A DNA stretch of 10,074 nt from the NCBI GenBank assembly GCA_021809235.1, contig JAKBAG010000099.1, positions 1-10,074 on the forward strand. Direction: 5' to 3'. Source of the DNA: Acidobacteriota bacterium. GTDB taxonomy: Bacteria > Acidobacteriota > Terriglobia > Terriglobales > Acidobacteriaceae. Shown here piece after piece: positions 6,202 through 10,074 of this stretch (positions are counted from its first letter, which is position 1; each line of letters begins with the position of its first letter). A program made the position numbers and the translations under genes. The notes beneath the pieces are model-generated. The model was given only the letters and a program-made list of their open reading frames with translations, was not told the DNA's origin and did not search any database.

Positions 6202-6309
6202 CTAGAGCTGGCGGCGCTGGCGGAGCCAGGTGGCGATGGTCCAGAGGAGGTACCCGAGCTGGATGACCCAGGTTGCGGTAAAGGCGAGGATCAGGAAGCG
6301 ATGTCCCAT
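6202..6309 (-). CDS. ccmD: CcmD-like small haem-export membrane protein
   Basis: A 35-residue protein: MGHRFLILAFTATWVIQLGY (1-20) followed by LLWTIATWLRQRRQL. It has one membrane helix and a short basic C-terminus. This fits the tiny CcmD proteins, in particular the alternative CcmD group with a W....YL pattern followed by an Arg/Gln-rich end. In System I cytochrome c maturation, CcmD stabilises the CcmC-CcmE haem adduct and helps release holo-CcmE from the ABC transporter CcmAB. ATG 6309 starts six bases after the ccmC stop. Its ribosome-binding site GGGAGG overlaps the end of ccmC, so translation is probably coupled. Being last in a ccmE-A-ybaK-B-C series strongly supports the call, because such short proteins carry little sequence signal by themselves. 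Confidence 0.78.
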   Translation of the reverse strand: MGHRFLILAFTATWVIQLGYLLWTIATWLRQRRQL

Positions 6310-6315
6310 GGTCTA

Positions 6316-7023
6316 TTACCTCCCGGCCAGAGCGGCCTGGCTGGCCTTGTGTTGGATCTGCTGATTGCGGCGTTCGACGTGGACGCGGAAGGCGAGAAGC
6401 ATGAGCCCCCATACGGCCCAGGCGAGCAGGTTCCAGCCAAAGGCGGCCAGCATGGTCGGGTCCTTGATGCCGGAGTCTGGTCCGCCGCCGAAGACGGGAG
6501 CCGGATGCTGGGTACGCCACCAGCGGTTGGCCATGTAGACGATGGGCACGTCAAGCGCGCCGAAGACGGAGACGACGGCCGCCAGAGTCTGCATCTGTGC
6601 GCCTTCAACGAAGCGGCGCAGCAGCAGATAACTGACGTAGATGAGCCAGAGGAGCAGGGTGGTGGTGAGCCGTGCATCCCAGGTCCACCAGATACCCCAG
6701 ACGGGACGCGCCCAGAGCGGGCCGGTGATGAGGACGACCGAGCAGAAGACGACGCCGACTTCCGCTGAGGCCAGTGCCCAGGCGTCTGCGGCCTGTGCGC
6801 GAGCCGGGGCCGTGTTGCGCCAGGCCAGAAAGAGGATGGAGGCCACGAAGCTGATGGCAAAGAAGAGGAAGCTCAGCATGGCGTTGGGTACGTGGTAGTA
6901 AAAGATGCGCTGCACGTCGCCCATGGTGGCCTCAGTGGGCGCCACGTAGATAGCCTGATTGAAGCCCCACAGCATCAGCGCCGCGACGGCCAGCATGCCC
7001 AGTGCGATCCAGAGTTTTTTCAT
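6316..7023 (-). CDS. ccmC: Cytochrome c maturation protein CcmC (haem handling)
   Basis: Inner-membrane protein that presents haem to the chaperone CcmE at the periplasmic face. From ATG 7023 it has 235 residues and six predicted membrane helices. The tryptophan-rich WWD motif is WGIWWTWDAR (109-118). Both haem-ligand histidines of the family appear present: His44 in YYHVPNAM and His173 in NRWWRTQHPAP. ATG 7023 is preferred because CGAGG lies 6 nt upstream and MKKLWIALGM is a typical membrane-protein start. A GTG at 7050 would add nine residues but has a poor ribosome-binding site. A 64-bp gap separates it from ccmB upstream. ccmD follows at six bases, with its ribosome-binding site inside the end of ccmC. 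The identification is secure. Confidence 0.95.
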   Translation of the reverse strand: MKKLWIALGMLAVAALMLWGFNQAIYVAPTEATMGDVQRIFYYHVPNAMLSFLFFAISFVASILFLAWRNTAPARAQAADAWALASAEVGVVFCSVVLITGPLWARPVWGIWWTWDARLTTTLLLWLIYVSYLLLRRFVEGAQMQTLAAVVSVFGALDVPIVYMANRWWRTQHPAPVFGGGPDSGIKDPTMLAAFGWNLLAWAVWGLMLLAFRVHVERRNQQIQHKASQAALAGR

Positions 7024-7087
7024 CACCAACCTCGTTGCATGTGTTTCCACTTTCAGTGTATTCCCGATTTCCTGAGGGTGTTTCCCT

Positions 7088-7798
7088 TCACTCCGCGTGC
7101 AGGACGGTATCGAAGAGCAGCAGGCTGACGGTCATGAAGATAATGTCGTAGCCAGCCAGCATTTTGAGCCAGAGCAGGTGCGGGTCGCTGCCATCTCCTG
7201 TGAGGATGGTCTTCACGGCCAGGACCATGGCCAGCAGGGCAGGCAGAAAGATGGGAAAAAGAATCAGGGGCAGCAGGAGTTCACGGTTGCGGCTGCGGAT
7301 GGACAGCGCGGCGAAGAAGGTGCCATTGGCGACCAGCGCCCAGGTTCCGAGCGGAACGATGGCCAGCAGCAGCCAGCCGTTGCCGAGCGGGCGTAGGTTA
7401 TAGAAGATGAAAAAGACCGGAGCCAGCAGGGCCTGCACAACGGTGACAAAGAGGAAGTTGGCCAGCACCTTGGCGACGAAGATGGCCGAGCGGTCGGCTG
7501 GAGTCATGCGCAGGGCGTCGAGCACATCGTGGCGGATTTCGCGGCTCCATGCCTGGTTGAGGGCGCTGACGCTGGCAAAGAGCGTAGCCACGCAGAGCAC
7601 GCCGCCGGCAATCTCACGGGAGGCGGCAGCGGTGGGGTCAAAGGCCATGCTGAAGAGCACAACGACGAGCAGGGCAAAGAAGATCATGGAGTGAATGGCT
7701 TCGCGTGAGCGCCACTCGATGCGGAGATCCTTGCGGAGGTGAATGCCGACCAGATGGAACCAGCCGGGCTCTTCCGGTGGGGCGATGGCTACTGCCAT
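7088..7798 (-). CDS. ccmB: Haem ABC transporter permease CcmB
   Basis: Integral membrane subunit (236 residues) that pairs with the ATPase CcmA. Together they use ATP to release haem-loaded CcmE from CcmC/CcmD. Six hydrophobic segments are visible, around 36-53, 65-82, 107-133, 141-165, 175-196 and 208-230. Family-like sequences include LRKDLRIEWRSREAIHSM near the start, FASVSALNQAWSREIRHDVLDALRMTP (74-100), and NRELLLPLILFPIFLPALLA (171-190). ATG 7798 has a strong AGGAGG 7 nt upstream, inside the end of ybaK. The first ten bases overlap the last codons of ybaK, implying coupled translation. The C-terminal TVLHAE is an ordinary CcmB ending. Confidence 0.95.
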   Translation of the reverse strand: MAVAIAPPEEPGWFHLVGIHLRKDLRIEWRSREAIHSMIFFALLVVVLFSMAFDPTAAASREIAGGVLCVATLFASVSALNQAWSREIRHDVLDALRMTPADRSAIFVAKVLANFLFVTVVQALLAPVFFIFYNLRPLGNGWLLLAIVPLGTWALVANGTFFAALSIRSRNRELLLPLILFPIFLPALLAMVLAVKTILTGDGSDPHLLWLKMLAGYDIIFMTVSLLLFDTVLHAE

Positions 7799-8325
7799 TC
7801 TGCGGCCTCCTGAGAAGGGGGATGGGAAGGCTGCGGCGCGGATGCAGAGTCCTTGCAGAGATCGGCCAGGGTTGCCTGGGTGGCGCGGAGATAGTCCTGA
7901 GGCGCGAGCAGCAGTTGCACGCCTCGGAGGCCGGCGGAGACGCTGATGGTATCGAAAAGCTCGATGGTTTCGTCGGCCAGAACCGGATATGCCTTGCGTG
8001 CTCCGAAGACGGTGACGCCGCCGCGGATGTAGCCGGTGAGTGGCTGGACGTCCTTGAGCGCGACCATGGTGGCGCGGCGGAGTCCGGCGGCGCGGGCGAG
8101 CTTCTTGAAGTCAACCTCCTGGTTGCCGGGGATGACGGCGAAGCGGTAGTTGCCGGATGTGTCCGTGGTCAGCAGGGTTTTGAAGACCTGCTCGGCGGGC
8201 AAGCCGATTTTGTGGGCGACGGAGGTGGCGGACAGATCGTCGGGATCGACGAGATATTCGCGGATCTGGTAGGCGATGCCGAGCGAGTCCAGAAAGCGTG
8301 CGCCGTTGGTTTTGCCTGCGCTCAT
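7789..8325 (-). CDS. ybaK: YbaK/EbsC-type Cys-tRNA(Pro) deacylase
   Basis: Trans-editing enzyme of the YbaK/EbsC family, which hydrolyses Cys wrongly attached to tRNA(Pro) in the cytoplasm. It has 178 residues; E. coli YbaK has 159. Family features are SATSVAHKIGLPAEQVFKTLL (32-52) with the presumed catalytic Lys49, RFAVIPGNQEVDFKKLARAAG (61-81), MVALKDVQPLTGYIRGGVTVFG (87-108) and the glycine-rich loop GVQLLLAPQDYL (135-146). About 20 residues at the C-terminus, rich in Ser, Pro, Ala and Gln, extend beyond the usual end. The ATG shares four bases (ATGA) with the ccmA stop, and the gene end overlaps ccmB by ten bases, so it is firmly built into the ccm operon. The frame is open far upstream, but that part is the shadow of ccmA. 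Related domains of this superfamily edit other mischarged tRNAs, so the exact substrate is inferred. Confidence 0.9.
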   Translation of the reverse strand: MSAGKTNGARFLDSLGIAYQIREYLVDPDDLSATSVAHKIGLPAEQVFKTLLTTDTSGNYRFAVIPGNQEVDFKKLARAAGLRRATMVALKDVQPLTGYIRGGVTVFGARKAYPVLADETIELFDTISVSAGLRGVQLLLAPQDYLRATQATLADLCKDSASAPQPSHPPSQEAAEWQ

Positions 8326-9056
8326 GACCGGTGGGCACTCCCTTCGGAGACGATCTGGCCAGCGTGCAGGGTGAGCATGCAGTCGGCGATGGGCAGGGCG
8401 AGTTCGCGCTGGTGAGTGGTGAGCACGACGGTACGTCCGGGCTGACGGAGCTTGTCCAGTAAGGCGACCATCTGGTGGGCAGACTGTATGTCCATGTTGG
8501 AAAACGGCTCGTCGAGCAGAAGCAGGTCCGGCTGGGCCATGAGCACACGGGCCAGCGAGGCCCGCTGTCGCATGCCCTGCGAATACTGGCCGACCTTGCG
8601 CGGGAGTGCCGGATCGAGGCCGACCTGCTGCAGTGCCAGCTCCGGGGAAAGCGTCTGGGAGCGAGGATATAGAGCGGCGAAGTAAGCGAGATTCTCCACG
8701 CCGGTCAGCTCGTCGTAGAGCATGGGCGCGTGGCTCATGTAGCCGATGCGACCGCAGGCCTGGGCAGGCGTGAAGGATCCGAAGAGAGTGATGGTGCCAT
8801 GGCTGGGGGGCAGCAGTCCGGCGAGGATGCGCAGGAGCGTAGATTTGCCGGCGCCGTTTTCTCCGAGCAGGACGTAGCACTTGCCGGGCAGGAAGGTGTA
8901 CTGAATGCGTCGCAGAGCGGCAAAGCTGCCGAAGAGCCGGGAGAGATCGTCGAGTTGGGCAACGGGAGTGGGTGCCGACAGTGGAGGCAACTGCCCGGAG
9001 GAAGTCGATGGGGGCTGCGACAAGGGTTGGGACGGGCCGTGCTCGGTCTCGGTCAT
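8322..9056 (-). CDS. ccmA: Haem ABC transporter ATP-binding protein CcmA
   Basis: ATPase subunit (244 residues) of the CcmAB complex. Visible motifs are Walker A GENGAGKST (65-73), the ABC signature YSQGMRQRASLAR (158-170), Walker B LLLLDEP (178-184) and the switch His in TTHQRE (213-218). The Q-loop reads YMSHAPMLYDELT (106-118), with Ala110 where many ABC proteins have Gln. The first 33 residues (MTETEHGPSQPLSQPPSTSS and onward) are a Pro/Ser-rich extension absent from ordinary CcmA of about 205 residues. No in-frame ATG, GTG or TTG was seen between this extension and the domain, so ATG 9056 seems real, although its ribosome-binding site is weak. ccmE ends 12 bp upstream and ybaK overlaps the stop by four bases. 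CcmA is favoured over other small ABC ATPases because of the adjoining ccmB, ccmC and ccmE. Confidence 0.93.
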   Translation of the reverse strand: MTETEHGPSQPLSQPPSTSSGQLPPLSAPTPVAQLDDLSRLFGSFAALRRIQYTFLPGKCYVLLGENGAGKSTLLRILAGLLPPSHGTITLFGSFTPAQACGRIGYMSHAPMLYDELTGVENLAYFAALYPRSQTLSPELALQQVGLDPALPRKVGQYSQGMRQRASLARVLMAQPDLLLLDEPFSNMDIQSAHQMVALLDKLRQPGRTVVLTTHQRELALPIADCMLTLHAGQIVSEGSAHRS

Positions 9057-9068
9057 GAGCGATTCAGA

Positions 9069-9608
9069 TCAGCGGCCGGCTCCGATTTGGCCATCGTTCG
9101 GAGCTGCGTTGGAGGCCATTTTGCCGGCGGCTGCGCCCTGCTGGGCCGCGGGCGCGTATTTGGAGGCGCACTTGGCCTGAAGCTGGGTGGCGTGAAAGAC
9201 GCCGTCCTGGCCGAGAGTGCCGATGGCCAGCGCCTGGGCATCGTTCTTGAAGGTGTCCGGAGGCGGCTCGGAGCCGCGGTAATCGACGACGACCTGCTGG
9301 GGATTCTGCTGAGCCTTGGGGTTGTGACTCTCAAACTCGGTGAGGACGAAGCGAACGTTGGGCCCATCCTGATGGATGGTGTCGGGCTTGACGAATCCTT
9401 CGACGCGGAGGTTGCTGGAGTAGGCTTTGTGGCCCATCTGCTGCATCTCGGGGATGGTGACGTAATAGCTTTTTGCCGAGGCCTGTCCGGAATAGGCGAG
9501 GTAGCCGATGGTAGCCAGCACGACGACCACGGCGGCTGCGAGGCGCAGTGACTTGCGATTCGATTTTGGATTCGGTTTGAGGCTCGCATTGAGATTGGAT
9601 TCAGCCAT
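9069..9608 (-). CDS. ccmE: CcmE haem chaperone, Cys (CxxxY) variant
   Basis: Periplasmic, membrane-anchored OB-fold protein that carries haem from CcmC to the cytochrome ligation machinery. From ATG 9608 it has 179 residues. A basic N-terminus (KPNPKSNRKSLR) precedes one signal-anchor helix (about 22-38). The OB fold follows with NLRVEGFVKPDTIHQDG (66-82), VRFVLTEFE (85-93), VVVDYRGSEPPPDTFKNDAQ (106-125) and GTLGQDGVFHATQLQAK (130-146). The haem-attachment site reads KCASKYAP: Cys147 stands where E. coli CcmE has His130, with Tyr151 kept. Such CxxxY forms are known from archaea and Desulfovibrio. The C-terminal tail (152-179) is Ala/Gly-rich and probably disordered. ATG 9608 has GGGGGAG 5 nt upstream. 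A GTG two codons earlier is the alternative start. First gene of the operon, behind a good promoter candidate. Confidence 0.93.
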   Translation of the reverse strand: MAESNLNASLKPNPKSNRKSLRLAAAVVVVLATIGYLAYSGQASAKSYYVTIPEMQQMGHKAYSSNLRVEGFVKPDTIHQDGPNVRFVLTEFESHNPKAQQNPQQVVVDYRGSEPPPDTFKNDAQALAIGTLGQDGVFHATQLQAKCASKYAPAAQQGAAAGKMASNAAPNDGQIGAGR

Positions 9609-9644
9609 GCACACTCCCCCGCACGCCGGTAACGCGCTGTCATT

Positions 9645-9673
9645 AGTCTAAGAGCGCTCCTTCGCAAGGTCAA
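9645..9673 (-). promoter_or_regulatory. Sigma70-like promoter for the ccm operon
   Basis: On the - strand TTGACC (9668-9673) and TAGACT (9645-9650) are separated by exactly 17 bases, matching 5/6 and 4/6 consensus positions. Transcription would start near 9638, leaving a leader of about 30 nt that contains the GGGGGAG site of ccmE. This is the best promoter candidate in the window. Confidence 0.55.
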
Positions 9674-9681
9674 TGAAGGTA

Positions 9682-9697
9682 TCCATCGAAAGATGGA
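9682..9697. repeat. 6-bp inverted repeat upstream of the ccm promoter
   Basis: TCCATC-GAAA-GATGGA is a perfect 6-bp inverted repeat with a four-base loop. It lies 8 bp upstream of the proposed -35 box of ccmE, in the gap to the divergent gene at 9846. It could bind a regulator of either gene, or fold as a hairpin with a GNRA loop in a + strand transcript. Chance occurrence is not excluded. Confidence 0.35.
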
Positions 9698-9845
9698 CGG
9701 AGGTTGCAGAGGCCGCGCAGGCCGAGATGCTTCTGTATGGTTTCTGCGGGGTTGCTGCGAACGGGAGGGAAAAAGACGATCAATTTTTCGTGACTTTGCC
9801 GCGTGCTTTGCCTGCCGGATACGCGGCTCTGATAGCGTGTTCGGT

Positions 9846-10074
9846 ATGAATGCTACTGGCTTGCGCACACTTGTTCTGGTTACTGGATTGGTCACGCTGG
9901 CTGCAGCGGCCACAGCGGCTGGGTGGTCTCAGACGCCGATGGCAACCAGCAGGTCGCTACCACTGCCAACGGGCAAGCAACTGCAACTGCCGGAACCGGG
10001 CGGAGCGCAGGCACTGAACAGCCTGCCAATGGCTGCGGCGTGGTCGCCGGATCACCGGTACCTGGCGATTGTGA
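9846..10074 (+). CDS. Secreted protein, probable beta-propeller, 3' end outside window
   Basis: Open frame from ATG 9846 to the window end, 76 codons seen. The N-terminus (MNATGLRTLVLVTGLVTLAA, then AATAAGWSQ) is a typical signal peptide with probable cleavage after the Ala-rich stretch. The mature start has LPLPTGKQLQLPEPG, then AAAWSPDHRYLAIV (63-76), which looks like the first strand of a YncE/WD-type propeller (usual form SPDGRYLAV). Acidobacterial proteins that join a YncE-like propeller to an alkaline-phosphatase-like domain begin in a similar way, but the second domain cannot be seen here. There is no clear ribosome-binding site. A weak TTGCCT-N17-GATAGC lies so close upstream (9808-9836) that, if used, the transcript would be almost leaderless. 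The gene is divergent from the ccm operon with 237 bp between starts. Confidence 0.6.
   Translation, partial: MNATGLRTLVLVTGLVTLAAAATAAGWSQTPMATSRSLPLPTGKQLQLPEPGGAQALNSLPMAAAWSPDHRYLAIV

Noticed and set aside
6104..6520. 138-codon open frame on the - strand overlapping ccmC and ccmD
   Set aside because: It is out of frame with both genes, which have better start sites and recognisable products.
8326..8880. Upstream extension of the ybaK frame to 363 codons
   Set aside because: This part overlaps ccmA in another frame and lacks domain features. ATG 8325 begins the YbaK domain at the normal place.

Overview
The window is GC-rich, densely coding bacterial DNA. It suggests an Acidobacteriota genome, probably class Terriglobia. 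The main clues are the tail of an acidobacterial-type VWA-related protein at the left edge, together with YVTN/YncE-type beta-propellers and a wHTH of a type I associate with that group. The assignment is by recognition, not by a search. No mobile element, CRISPR array, rRNA or tRNA was seen.

Left part (1-3090): a truncated VWA-type protein with GGGYP repeats is followed on the + strand by queG (epoxyqueuosine reductase, tRNA queuosine synthesis). A 12-bp stem spanning the queG stop looks like an intrinsic terminator. A 68-aa cold-shock protein lies convergently on the - strand. It is divergent from a YihY/BrkB-family inner-membrane protein whose likely start is a GTG behind an AGGAGGT Shine-Dalgarno.

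Middle part (3107-6201, - strand): aroF (DAHP synthase with N-terminal regulatory domain) overlaps a lipoprotein beta-propeller by one base (TGATG), and a small winged-HTH regulator follows. Upstream of aroF is a possible 63-aa single-TM protein and an AT-rich stretch (about 32% GC) that stands out from its surroundings.

Right part (6202-9608, - strand): a System I cytochrome c maturation operon in the order ccmE-ccmA-ybaK-ccmB-ccmC-ccmD, behind a near-consensus sigma70-like promoter. CcmA and CcmB would form the ABC exporter unit. CcmC, with the 35-aa CcmD, would load haem onto CcmE. Two things stand out. CcmE carries Cys instead of the usual haem-binding His (CxxxY), and a Cys-tRNA(Pro) deacylase gene sits between ccmA and ccmB with overlapping codons on both sides. 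No ccmF, ccmG or ccmH is in the window. At the right edge a divergent secreted propeller-type protein begins and runs off the end.

No wholly new multi-gene system was found. The best leads are the Cys-type CcmE, the embedded tRNA-editing gene, the tiny ccmD-like gene, and the unexplained small ORF with its AT-rich upstream DNA.
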